From: Gordonia phthalatica
GTDB lineage: Bacteria > Actinomycetota > Actinomycetes > Mycobacteriales > Mycobacteriaceae
Direction: 5' to 3'
DNA length: 64,000 nucleotides
Assembly: GCF_001305675.1 (NCBI RefSeq)
Contig: NZ_CP011853.1
Location: 2,604,001-2,668,000, forward strand
A model generated the notes under the pieces. It was not told where the DNA came from. It did not search any database and saw only the letters and a list, made by a program, of their open reading frames with translations. Positions 7,573 to 14,879 of the stretch are shown piece by piece (the first letter of the stretch is position 1; every line of letters begins with the position of its first letter). The position numbers and the translations under genes are program-made.

Positions 7573-8046
7573 TCAGCGGACGACAGTGAGCACGAACGCT
7601 TCGGCGCTGATCCGCGGACGGATCGTCGGCGGCACCAGGTCGCGCCCACGTTCGGTGAGGCGGCGGACCTCCGCCCGACCGCAGATCGCCACCACCTGTT
7701 CGGAACGACCCGCGCATCCGTTGAGAAGCATCTCCGGCACACGCATCACGTAGACGGCCGCACCGTCGCTGTCGCGAAGTGCCATCTCGCGTGCGCTCCG
7801 GTCAGGCGTAACCCCGTCGAGGATCGCGTACTCGTAGACGTACTTCCGGTCTACGACAACGGACAGATCGACCGGCGCCTGCGACTCGGCGGCGGTACGG
7901 AGTCTTGCGAGCAGCGGATCCGTGCTCGACGGCATGACGCTGGTCGTCGTCGATGCGGCCACCGCGGTGGACGACGATGCGACGGTCTCAGCGCCGCCGC
8001 ACCCGACGAGCAGCGCCGCACCGACGATGGTCAGTGCGGTGGCCAC
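7573..8046 (-). CDS. Putative lipoprotein, function unknown
   Basis: A protein of about 157 residues with a hydrophobic start and a lipobox (ALLVGC, cysteine near residue 16), then a Ser/Thr/Ala-rich linker and a small domain with two cysteines (LLNGCAGRS and VAICGR) that could form a disulfide. I do not recognise the family. The start is uncertain: GTG 8046 gives a signal without a positive n-region, and a TTG at 8112 would add basic residues but reads through the dispersed repeat at 8068-8110. It is 41 bases from the dipeptidase start and downstream of nadC, with no functional link visible. Confidence 0.6.
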   Translation of the reverse strand: MATALTIVGAALLVGCGGAETVASSSTAVAASTTTSVMPSSTDPLLARLRTAAESQAPVDLSVVVDRKYVYEYAILDGVTPDRSAREMALRDSDGAAVYVMRVPEMLLNGCAGRSEQVVAICGRAEVRRLTERGRDLVPPTIRPRISAEAFVLTVVR

Positions 8047-8067
8047 GAGTCTGCTCCAGCCCGCGAC

Positions 8068-8110
8068 GGTTTCGACACGGTCCTCCGCTTCGCTCCGGAC
8101 CGGCTCAACC
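8068..8110. repeat. Dispersed GC-rich imperfect palindrome
   Basis: GGTTTCGACACGGTCC at the left and GGACCGGCTCAACC at the right are imperfect inverse copies around TCCGCTTCGCT. This GGTTTCGACA...GGCTCAACC type is a recurring intergenic palindrome in actinobacterial genomes (general recollection). Fragments with the CGCTTCGCTC core also occur inside the ileS gene (about 45816-45836) and the hisC 3' end (about 191-216). It separates nadC from the lipoprotein gene and may act as a terminator or REP-like element. Confidence 0.55.
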
Positions 8111-8156
8111 AACGGGGTGGGGTACCGCCCGCCGCGCGCAGCCGACCGGTGGCCGA

Positions 8157-9044
8157 TCACATGTCCAGGCCGAGATCCAGCACCGTGACCGAGTGGGTCA
8201 GCGCTCCGACGGCGAGGTAGTCGACGCCGGTGCGGGCGTAGTCCAGCGCGACGTCGAGGGTCAGCCCGCCCGACGATTCGAGCAGGGTGTCGGGCGAGGT
8301 CGCGTCGCGCCGCTGTACGGCAATCTGGGTCGCCCAGGGCTCGAAGTTGTCGAGCAGCACCAACTGCGGCGAGAGGGCCAGCACCTCGTCGAGCTGCTCG
8401 AGCGAGTCGACCTCCACCTCGACGGGGATGTCCGGCGCTGCGGCGCGGACGGCTTCGAGCGCCTTGGCGACGCCGCCCGCCGCGACGACGTGGTTGTCCT
8501 TGATGAGCGCGGCGTCGCCGAGCCCCATCCGGTGGTTCACCCCGCCGCCGGCGCGGACCGCGTACTTCTGCAGCGCGCGCAGTCCCGGGAGGGTCTTGCG
8601 TGAGTCGCGGATGCGCGCTTTGGTGCCGTCGACGGCATCGACCCACGCCGCGGTCGCGGTGGCGATGCCGGACATGTGACAGAGCAGGTTGAGCGCGGTG
8701 CGTTCGGCGGTGAGGAGTGACGTCGCAGGCGCCTTCACCGCGAGCACGACGGTCCCCTTCTCCACGCGGGTGCCGTCATCGAGCTGTTCGGTGACGACGT
8801 AGTTTCCGGCGCCGATCACCTGGTCGAAGACCGCGCGGACCACCGGCAGACCGGCGATGACGCCGGCCTGTCGGGCCACGATCTTCGCGTCGGCGACGGT
8901 GTCGGCCGGCACGGTCGCGAGAGTGGTGACGTCAGGTCCGTACCGCAGGTCCTCGAGAAGCGCGGTGCGGATGAGGGCGTCGAGTTCCTCGTCGACGACC
9001 AGCTGGAGATCGCCGGTGGTCTGCTGTCCGATGAAGGTGCTCAC
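8157..9044 (-). CDS. nadC: Nicotinate-nucleotide pyrophosphorylase (quinolinate phosphoribosyltransferase)
   Basis: A 295-residue enzyme joining quinolinate and PRPP to give nicotinate mononucleotide, CO2 and PPi. Visible: LLEDLRYGPDVTTLA near the N-terminus, ERTALNLLCHMSGIATAT, the IRDSRKTLPGLRALQKYAVRAGGGVNHRMGL block with the catalytic and quinolinate-binding Arg/Lys/His residues, LIKDNH, VEVEVDSLEQ, LLDNF and the glycine-rich LESSGGLTLD. All are standard. It follows nadA with only six bases between stop and start. In M. tuberculosis and relatives nadB sits between these two genes (established knowledge); here it does not. Transcription is probably controlled by the NrtR-like protein divergent from nadA. 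Confidence 0.96.
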   Translation of the reverse strand: MSTFIGQQTTGDLQLVVDEELDALIRTALLEDLRYGPDVTTLATVPADTVADAKIVARQAGVIAGLPVVRAVFDQVIGAGNYVVTEQLDDGTRVEKGTVVLAVKAPATSLLTAERTALNLLCHMSGIATATAAWVDAVDGTKARIRDSRKTLPGLRALQKYAVRAGGGVNHRMGLGDAALIKDNHVVAAGGVAKALEAVRAAAPDIPVEVEVDSLEQLDEVLALSPQLVLLDNFEPWATQIAVQRRDATSPDTLLESSGGLTLDVALDYARTGVDYLAVGALTHSVTVLDLGLDM

Positions 9045-9050
9045 AGGCGC

Positions 9051-10106
9051 CTATTCTCCACTGCCGGGATTGCCGATGGCGATCATCCGCTCCACCGAAC
9101 GGCGTGCCCGCTCAGCGACATCGGGTGCGACGAACACCTCGTCGCGCCCCTCCGTGAGGCAGCGCAGCAGCGCAGCCGGGGTGATCATCTTCATGTACGG
9201 GCACGCGGCCTTCTCGTTGACGGCGCGGAAGTCGATCTCCGGCGCGGCCTGCCGCAGCTGGTGCAGCATGCCGACCTCGGTCGCGACCAGCACCTGGCCC
9301 GACTTCGACTGTCGTGCGGCGTCGATCATGCCGCCCGTCGACAGGATCTTGACACGGTCCTCCGGCACGATTCCCTCGCCCGCGAGGTACAGCGCCGACG
9401 TCGCGCAGCCGCACTCCGGGTGGATGAACAGCTCCGCCTCGGGGTGCGCCTCGGTCTGCTCGGTGAGCTCGCTGCCGTTGATGCCCGCGTGGACGTGGCA
9501 CTCGCCGGCCCAGATGTGGATGTTGTCCCGGCCGGTCTCACGCTTGACGTGCGCGCCCAGGAACTGGTCCGGAAGGAACAGCACGTCGCGATCGGGATCA
9601 ATGGAGCGGACGACGTCGACCGCGTTGGACGACGTGCAGCAGATGTCGGTGAGGCCCTTGACCTCGGCAGTCGTGTTGACGTACGACACGACCACGGCAT
9701 CGGGGTAGTCGGCCTTCCATGCGCGCAGATCATCCGCGGTGATGGAGTCTGCGAGCGAACAGCCCGCGCGCTCGTCGGGGATCAGCACCCGCTTCTCGGG
9801 GCTCAGGATCTTGGCGGTCTCCGCCATGAAGTGGACGCCGCAGAAGATGATCTCGTCGGCGTCGGTCTCGGCGGCGATCCGCGAGAGGGCCAGCGAATCG
9901 CCGGTGTGGTCGGCGATGTCCTGGATCGCGGGGATCTGGTAGTTGTGCGCCAGGATCGTGGCGTTGCGCGCCTCGGCGAGACGCTTGATCTCCTCGACCC
10001 ACGCGGCGTCGGGCTCCACGCCGCCGTAGGCGGGCGGAATGCTGTGACGCGGATCGGGCATGCCGAGTTCGGTCTCGGTTCGGGTGATCACGGTTCCAGT
10101 AGTCAT
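9051..10106 (-). CDS. nadA: Quinolinate synthase
   Basis: A 351-residue [4Fe-4S] enzyme condensing iminoaspartate with dihydroxyacetone phosphate to quinolinate. Motifs: ILAHNYQ, CGVHFMAETAKILSPEK, the first cluster cysteine region ICCTSSNA, ECHVHAGI, the second ligand in HPECGC, STGGMI, and the third in CPYMKMITP. The ATG at 10106 follows a GGGAGAG ribosome-binding site; the frame is open further upstream but that part has no homology character. The enzyme needs iminoaspartate, normally supplied by the NadB L-aspartate oxidase encoded next door; no nadB gene is present in this window. Confidence 0.96.
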   Translation of the reverse strand: MTTGTVITRTETELGMPDPRHSIPPAYGGVEPDAAWVEEIKRLAEARNATILAHNYQIPAIQDIADHTGDSLALSRIAAETDADEIIFCGVHFMAETAKILSPEKRVLIPDERAGCSLADSITADDLRAWKADYPDAVVVSYVNTTAEVKGLTDICCTSSNAVDVVRSIDPDRDVLFLPDQFLGAHVKRETGRDNIHIWAGECHVHAGINGSELTEQTEAHPEAELFIHPECGCATSALYLAGEGIVPEDRVKILSTGGMIDAARQSKSGQVLVATEVGMLHQLRQAAPEIDFRAVNEKAACPYMKMITPAALLRCLTEGRDEVFVAPDVAERARRSVERMIAIGNPGSGE

Positions 10107-10158
10107 CGCGACTGCTCTCCCATCGCTTGGTCTCCACGGGCTGGGCTTCGCCCCGGAG

Positions 10159-10181
10159 GTTTTCGACCATAGATCGAAAAC
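10159..10181. promoter_or_regulatory. Candidate NrtR operator in the nadA-nrtR spacer
   Basis: GTTTTCGA and TCGAAAAC are perfect 8-base inverted arms separated by CCATAGA, the only sizeable palindrome in the 242-base divergent spacer 10107-10348. It lies 53 bases upstream of the nadA start. A partly matching TTCGATGGT follows at 10186-10194. NrtR repressors bind AT-rich palindromes near nad genes (established for the family); assigning this site to the neighbouring NrtR-like protein is inference. Confidence 0.5.
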
Positions 10182-10348
10182 ACTCTTCGATGGTAACACC
10201 TGTGATGGAGAACGCATTTCCGGCGGGTGTCATGCCGAGTCCGATCCAGAACGCGGCAGCCTCGACGCGCACGCTCGATGCGCTCGCCGCTTGCTCGGCC
10301 GGCAAGGAGGTCGACCGGTCACGAAGCGCACCGCATAACCTGGATGCC

Positions 10349-11035
10349 ATGTCCGACACCACCGTCCGCGTCGAGGTGCTCACCGCCGTCTTCCAGGTCC
10401 GCGAACCCGAGGCCTCCGCTCCCGTGCTGCAGGTGCTGCTCCGCCGGTGCGAGAAGGTCGGGTGGTCACTGCCGGGCGGTCCCATCGTCGACCGCGAGAC
10501 GCTCGGAGCCGCCGCGGTCCGCTGGCTCGGCACCCGCGCGGGCCTGACCCGCGTGGCGCATCTGGAGCAGCTGTCGGTGTTCTCCGACCCCGACCGCGTT
10601 CCGGAGGAACGAACCGTGGCGTCGACGTTCATGGCGCTGGTCCCCAGCGACATCCCCGCCGAGACCGGGGCGGACATCGAGGCCGAGTGGTTCGACGTCG
10701 ACGACCTCCCGCCGCTGGCCTACGACCACCGCGACATCGTCGACCTCGCGCGGGCACGCCTGGCCGGAAAGCTCTCGTACACGAACATCGCGTTCGCGCT
10801 GGCGCCGAGCCAGTTCCCGATGTCCGAACTGGCGGAGATCTACGGCGCCGCGCTCGGCTATCCGGTCGACTCCACGAATCTGCTGCGAGTCCTCTCGCGC
10901 CGCGGCGTGGTGGTCGCGACCGGCACTGTCGGACGCACCGGCGGCAAGGGCGGACGACCGCCCGCCCTGTACGCGTTCGCCGACACGCACCTGCGCGTCA
11001 CGGACGAGTTCGCGGCCCTTCGTCCCCCGATGTGA
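10349..11035 (+). CDS. nrtR: NrtR-type Nudix-related transcriptional regulator of NAD synthesis
   Basis: A 228-residue two-domain protein. Residues 1-145 form a Nudix fold (VEVLTAVFQVRE, WSLPGGPI, GAAAVRWLGTRAGL in place of a full Nudix box, so hydrolase activity is probably lost). Residues 150-228 form the winged-helix part typical of NrtR (LAPSQFPMSELAEIYGAALG, NLLRVLSRRGVV, GRPPALYAF). NrtR proteins repress NAD synthesis genes and release DNA on binding ADP-ribose or related molecules. The gene is divergent from nadA-nadC, the arrangement known in mycobacteria. Its 3' end overlaps the convergent DUF2567-type gene by 38 bases. ATG 10349 was chosen because the Nudix domain begins directly after it. 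Confidence 0.88.
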   Translation: MSDTTVRVEVLTAVFQVREPEASAPVLQVLLRRCEKVGWSLPGGPIVDRETLGAAAVRWLGTRAGLTRVAHLEQLSVFSDPDRVPEERTVASTFMALVPSDIPAETGADIEAEWFDVDDLPPLAYDHRDIVDLARARLAGKLSYTNIAFALAPSQFPMSELAEIYGAALGYPVDSTNLLRVLSRRGVVVATGTVGRTGGKGGRPPALYAFADTHLRVTDEFAALRPPM

Positions 11036-11654
11036 CCGGTCCGTCCGACGTCCCGGACGCACCGGAGTCGATCGGGACGAAACCGTCGACCGGCGAGGCG
11101 ACGCCCGCGCCGACGAGCACTGGAGGCGGTGTCTGCTCGACGTCGTCGCCGACACCCAGGTCGGCGTGGTTGCTGGAGATGACGCAGACCAGGTAGATCA
11201 GGATCGCGGCCGCAGGCGCACAGATCAGCAGAATCCAGGAGGGGCCGACGTCGTTCTCGATCCACAGGTTCACCGTGCCGCGGTAGGTGCCCGGGACGTT
11301 CAGGTCGATCTCACCGTGCACCAGACGACCGAGCTGAGTGCCGATCTGGACGGCCAGTGCCGACGTCGCGATCGACATCACGGCGACGAAGGCCAGCCCG
11401 GCCGGACCGCGGGTGAACCGCAGCCCGAACCAGGAGACCAGGGCGATCACCACGCCGAGTCCGAATGACAGGAACGCGAAGACCGCCAGCGCGGAGAACA
11501 GTTTCGCCGGGTCGGCCTCCGAGGCGTAGCGCCCGCTCCCCGGCTTCTCGACGATGATCTCGGGCGTGGGCGCCAGCAGCACCCACAGTCCACCGACCAC
11601 CGCGGACAAGACGAGCAGCGAGAGTACGACGACGACCACCCGACGCATGTTCAT
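10998..11654 (-). CDS. DUF2567-like membrane protein
   Basis: A 218-residue protein with four hydrophobic segments: about residues 5-24, 50-72, 85-108 and 135-158. The extracytoplasmic parts are short and the tail, rich in Pro/Gly/Ser/Asp, is about 50 residues long. By position it corresponds to Rv1591 of M. tuberculosis (recollected synteny: bioB, Rv1590, Rv1591, NrtR-like, nadA). Function unknown. The start ATG overlaps the stop of the upstream small gene (ATGA), so it is the last gene of the bio operon on this strand. It converges on nrtR with a 38-base coding overlap. Confidence 0.75.
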   Translation of the reverse strand: MNMRRVVVVVLSLLVLSAVVGGLWVLLAPTPEIIVEKPGSGRYASEADPAKLFSALAVFAFLSFGLGVVIALVSWFGLRFTRGPAGLAFVAVMSIATSALAVQIGTQLGRLVHGEIDLNVPGTYRGTVNLWIENDVGPSWILLICAPAAAILIYLVCVISSNHADLGVGDDVEQTPPPVLVGAGVASPVDGFVPIDSGASGTSDGPVTSGDEGPRTRP

Positions 11655-11962
11655 TTCTCGCCCAACTCCGTCGAATCGAGGGAGCCGTGCCGCGAGCAGC
11701 GGGCGTCCCACCCGTCGGGCCGGACCTGCACCACCATGCGACGACCGCACTGTCCGCAGTACCGCGGCGGCTCCAGTCCCAGTTGCGCTGCGGCGGGGAC
11801 GGAGTCCGGCGACTGAAGCTCCAACTCGACGCCGGTGTAGACGCCGTACTTCAGCGGTTCCTGCAACGGCCCCGGCACAACACTCGTCACTCTCGTCGCC
11901 TCTCCGAACCTGATGGCCGCCGCAGACGGCCCCGTGGTTCCGAGGCTACCGTCGACGCTCAC
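11651..11962 (-). CDS. Small zinc-ribbon-like protein following bioB
   Basis: A 103-residue protein joined to bioB by a GTGA overlap and to the next gene by ATGA, so it is a genuine operon member although short. The N-terminal half contains PGPLQEPLKYGVYTGVELEL; the C-terminal half contains YCGQCGRRM and a third cysteine in WDARCSRHG, a likely zinc-binding knuckle. It corresponds by position to Rv1590. The role in biotin metabolism, if any, is unknown. A metal-binding or Fe-S handling helper for BioB would fit the context but is speculation. Confidence 0.8.
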   Translation of the reverse strand: MSVDGSLGTTGPSAAAIRFGEATRVTSVVPGPLQEPLKYGVYTGVELELQSPDSVPAAAQLGLEPPRYCGQCGRRMVVQVRPDGWDARCSRHGSLDSTELGEK

Positions 11963-12996
11963 AGCGTGTCGTTGAGGGCTTTGATCGGCATGCTCAGGTC
12001 GGCGAGCAGGTCGAGGTCGTTCTCGGCGGGTCGGCCGAGGGTCGTCAGGTAGTTGCCGACGATGACGGCGTTGATGCCGCCGAGGATGCCCTGCTTGGCG
12101 CCGAGGTCGCCGAGGGTGATCTCGCGACCGCCGGCGAAACGCAGGATGGTCTGCGGCAGCGCCAGGCGGAACGCCGCGACGGACTTGAGCGCTTCGGAGG
12201 CGGGCAGAACGTCGAGGTCGCCGAACGGGGTTCCGGGGCGCGGGTTGAGGAAGTTGAGGGGAACCTCGTCGGGGTTCAGCGCGGCCAGATCGGAGGCGAA
12301 CTCGGCGCGCTGCTCCAGGGTCTCGCCCATGCCGAGGATGCCGCCGCAGCAGACCTCCATGCCGGCGTCGCGGACCATGTTCAGCGTGCCCCAGCGCTCC
12401 TCCCAGGTGTGCGTGGTGACGACGTTCGGGAAGTGGCTGCGCGCGGTCTCCAGGTTGTGGTTGTAGCGGTGGACGCCCATCGCGGCGAGCTGGTCGACCT
12501 GCTCCTGGGTCAGCATGCCGAGGCTGCAGGCGATCTGGATGTCGACCTCGTTGCGGATCGCCTCGATGCCCGCGGCGACCTGGGCCATCAGGCGCGCGTC
12601 GGGGCCGCGGACGGCGGCGACGATGCAGAACTCGGTGGCACCGGTCTTCGCGGTCTGCTTGGCCGCCTCGACGAGCGACGGGATGTCGATCCACGCGCTG
12701 CGGACGGGCGACGCGAACAGGCCGGACTGGCTGCAGAAGTGGCAGTCCTCCGGGCAGCCGCCGGTCTTCAGCGAGATGATGCCCTCGACCTCCACCTCGG
12801 GTCCGCACCACCGCATGCGGACGTCGTGCGCCAGCTGCATCAGTTCGGGAAGGTGCTCGTCGTCGAGCTGCAGCACCTGCAGGACCTGGTCCTTGGTGAG
12901 CGCCTCGCCACGCTCGAGAACCTGCTCGCGGGCCTGGACGAGGATGTCGGGGGTGGCGGTGTCGGCCGGGACCGTGGTGTCGGCGGTCGTGGTCAT
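11959..12996 (-). CDS. bioB: Biotin synthase
   Basis: A 345-residue radical-SAM enzyme that inserts sulfur into dethiobiotin, the last step of biotin synthesis. The CPEDCHFCSQ cluster (C-x3-C-x2-C) near residue 80 holds the SAM-binding [4Fe-4S]; further motifs are GATEFCIVAAVRGP, ACSLGMLT, MGVHRYNHNLETA, EVCCGGILGMGET, NFLNPRPGTPF, and the arginine in ILRFAGGREI near the auxiliary cluster. The C-terminal extension after GNYLTTLGR is normal. It lies 72 bases after bioD rather than overlapping it, so it may have its own ribosome-binding region (AGGAG before the ATG), but is likely still in the bioA-F-D-B transcript. Confidence 0.97.
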   Translation of the reverse strand: MTTTADTTVPADTATPDILVQAREQVLERGEALTKDQVLQVLQLDDEHLPELMQLAHDVRMRWCGPEVEVEGIISLKTGGCPEDCHFCSQSGLFASPVRSAWIDIPSLVEAAKQTAKTGATEFCIVAAVRGPDARLMAQVAAGIEAIRNEVDIQIACSLGMLTQEQVDQLAAMGVHRYNHNLETARSHFPNVVTTHTWEERWGTLNMVRDAGMEVCCGGILGMGETLEQRAEFASDLAALNPDEVPLNFLNPRPGTPFGDLDVLPASEALKSVAAFRLALPQTILRFAGGREITLGDLGAKQGILGGINAVIVGNYLTTLGRPAENDLDLLADLSMPIKALNDTL

Positions 12997-13068
12997 GGGA
13001 TCTCCTTCATGGTGGGTGGTGCACGTTCGGGCGCGGCAGGCGCGCCGCGGGCTGGATCGAGAACGGGT

Positions 13069-13752
13069 TCAGGGGTGGAACAGGGCTGCGTCGACCCAGT
13101 CGGGGGCCGCGGCGCGGAACTGGTCGCCGGACAGTCGGCCCGCGCCTGCCGGGACCGTCGCGACGATGTGCTCCCCGGTCAGACGCGGCAGGTCGGCGAG
13201 ATTGCATCGCATGGCGAGGTCGGGCTCGTCGGGCCAGGACCCGATGACGAGGCCGCGCACCGCGACGTCGGCGGCCGCGGCAGCACGCGTCGTCAGCTCG
13301 GTGTGGTTGAGGGTGCCGAGGCCGGGGTCGGTCACGACGAGCAGCGGTGCGTGGAGTCGACGCGCGACGTCCAGGATCGTCAGGTCCGGCGCCAGCCGGA
13401 CCAGGACTCCCCCCGCTCCTTCGACGAGGACCAGGTCCGCGTCGGCCGCGAGCTCGGCGACGGCGTCCGCGATCGCGTCAAGGGTGACCGGCGGCAGGCC
13501 CGCGCGGGTCGCGGCCGTCTCCGGCGCGAGCGGTTCGGGATAGCGCGCGGGTTCGCGGGTCGGCATCGGCCCGGCGAGCCGTTCGGCGTCGGCGAGGTCG
13601 CCGGGTTCCCCCGGCGCGAGCCCGGTCTGGGCCGCCTTGCACACCGCGACGCGCAGTCCGGTCGCCGACGCGGCCGCGGCGACCGCCGCGGTGGCGACCG
13701 TCTTGCCGATATCCGTGGAGGTTCCGGTCACGACGAGGATCTGCGCGGTCAC
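13069..13752 (-). CDS. bioD: Dethiobiotin synthetase
   Basis: A 227-residue ATP-dependent carboxylase that closes the ureido ring of dethiobiotin from diaminopelargonate and CO2. The N-terminal P-loop GTSTDIGKT (residues 9-17), the KAAQTG substrate lysine region, the VEGAGGVLVRL Walker-B-like segment and TDPGLGTLNHTELT are diagnostic. GTG 13752 overlaps the bioF stop by four bases. The final segment ends WVDAALFHP, consistent with family length. Cytoplasmic; acts between BioA and BioB. Confidence 0.95.
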   Translation of the reverse strand: MTAQILVVTGTSTDIGKTVATAAVAAAASATGLRVAVCKAAQTGLAPGEPGDLADAERLAGPMPTREPARYPEPLAPETAATRAGLPPVTLDAIADAVAELAADADLVLVEGAGGVLVRLAPDLTILDVARRLHAPLLVVTDPGLGTLNHTELTTRAAAAADVAVRGLVIGSWPDEPDLAMRCNLADLPRLTGEHIVATVPAGAGRLSGDQFRAAAPDWVDAALFHP

Positions 13753-14879
13753 GCGGCGCCCACCTCCCGCAGGGCGCCGCGGACCACGCCGGCGACGAAG
13801 TCGAGGTCGTCGTCGTTCAGGTCGGCGCGGACGGTGAGTCGCAGGCGCGACGTCCCTTCCGGCACCGAAGGCGGACGGAAGCAGCCGACGAACACGCCCT
13901 GCTCCCGGCAGAGTGCTGCGGCCCGGACCGCGGCGACGGGGTCGCCGACGATCAGCGAGACCACCGCGGCGTCGGGCACCTCGCCGCCGCACGCCTCCGC
14001 GAGCCGGCGGACGCCCGCCCGGAGGCGGTCGGGCATCGCCGGGTCGGCCCGCAGGACCCGCAGGGCGGCGTGAGCTGCGCCGACGGCCGCCGGATTGAGG
14101 CCGGTGTCGAAGATGAAGGTGCGCGCGTGGTCGATCAGATGCTCGCGCAGCAGGTGACTGCCCAGGACCAGACCGCCCTGCGCGCCGAGCGATTTGGAGG
14201 CCACCGTGGTGATGACCAGTCCCGGTGCACCGGACAGTCCGTGCTCGGCGGCGACGCCGCGGCCGCCGGGTCCGCGGACGCCGAGCGCGTGCGCCTCGTC
14301 GGCCAGCAGGATGGCTCCGTTGTCGACGGCGGCACGGTGGTAGTCGCGCAGCGGTGCGATCATCCCGTCGATGCTGTAGATGGAGTCGGTGACGACGAGC
14401 GCCCGCTCCTCGGTGCGCTCGGCGAGGGCCCGGGCGACGGCGGCGGCGTCGCCGCGGTCCACCACGACCACCCGCGCCCGCGACAGGCGGCAGCCGTCGA
14501 TGAGCGAGGCGTGCGCACCGGTGTCGCTGACGATGAGGTCACCGCGACCGACGAGCGCGGTGATGGCACCGATGTTGGCGAGGTATCCGGACGAGAAGGC
14601 CAGCGCGGCCTCGAAGCCGAGGAAGTCGGCGACGTCGCTCTCGAACTCGACGTGGGCGGCGGTCGTGCCCGCGACGAGGCGTGACGCCGTGGAGCCGGTC
14701 CCCCAGGTGTCGAGGGCCGCATGGGCCCCGGCGATCACATCGGGGTGCGTGGAGAGCCCGAGGTAGTCGTTGGACGCGAGGTTGATCTCGGCCGCGCCGG
14801 GCTGCCGGATCACCGGTTCGCGGTGCAGTCCGGCGTCGAGGGTGCGTTCGGCGATGTCCGCCAGCCAGGGTGCGCTCAT
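13749..14879 (-). CDS. bioF: 8-amino-7-oxononanoate synthase
   Basis: A 376-residue PLP enzyme of the alpha-oxoamine synthase family, joining pimeloyl-ACP/CoA with alanine. Visible: NLASNDYLGLSTHP, TWGTGSTASRLVAGTTAAH, FSSGYLANIGAI, DTGAHASLIDGCRLSRA, DSIYSIDGMIAPL, LADEAHALGVRGPGGRG and the PLP lysine in VASKSLGAQGG near residue 230. The ATG at 14879 overlaps the bioA stop (ATGA) and the stop overlaps bioD, giving a tightly coupled bioA-F-D block. Long open frames upstream in this frame are shadows of bioA. Confidence 0.96.
   Translation of the reverse strand: MSAPWLADIAERTLDAGLHREPVIRQPGAAEINLASNDYLGLSTHPDVIAGAHAALDTWGTGSTASRLVAGTTAAHVEFESDVADFLGFEAALAFSSGYLANIGAITALVGRGDLIVSDTGAHASLIDGCRLSRARVVVVDRGDAAAVARALAERTEERALVVTDSIYSIDGMIAPLRDYHRAAVDNGAILLADEAHALGVRGPGGRGVAAEHGLSGAPGLVITTVASKSLGAQGGLVLGSHLLREHLIDHARTFIFDTGLNPAAVGAAHAALRVLRADPAMPDRLRAGVRRLAEACGGEVPDAAVVSLIVGDPVAAVRAAALCREQGVFVGCFRPPSVPEGTSRLRLTVRADLNDDDLDFVAGVVRGALREVGAA

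Noticed and set aside
9040..9055. A frameshifted or broken nadB between nadA and nadC
   Set aside because: Only six bases lie between the two genes, so there is no room for a remnant.
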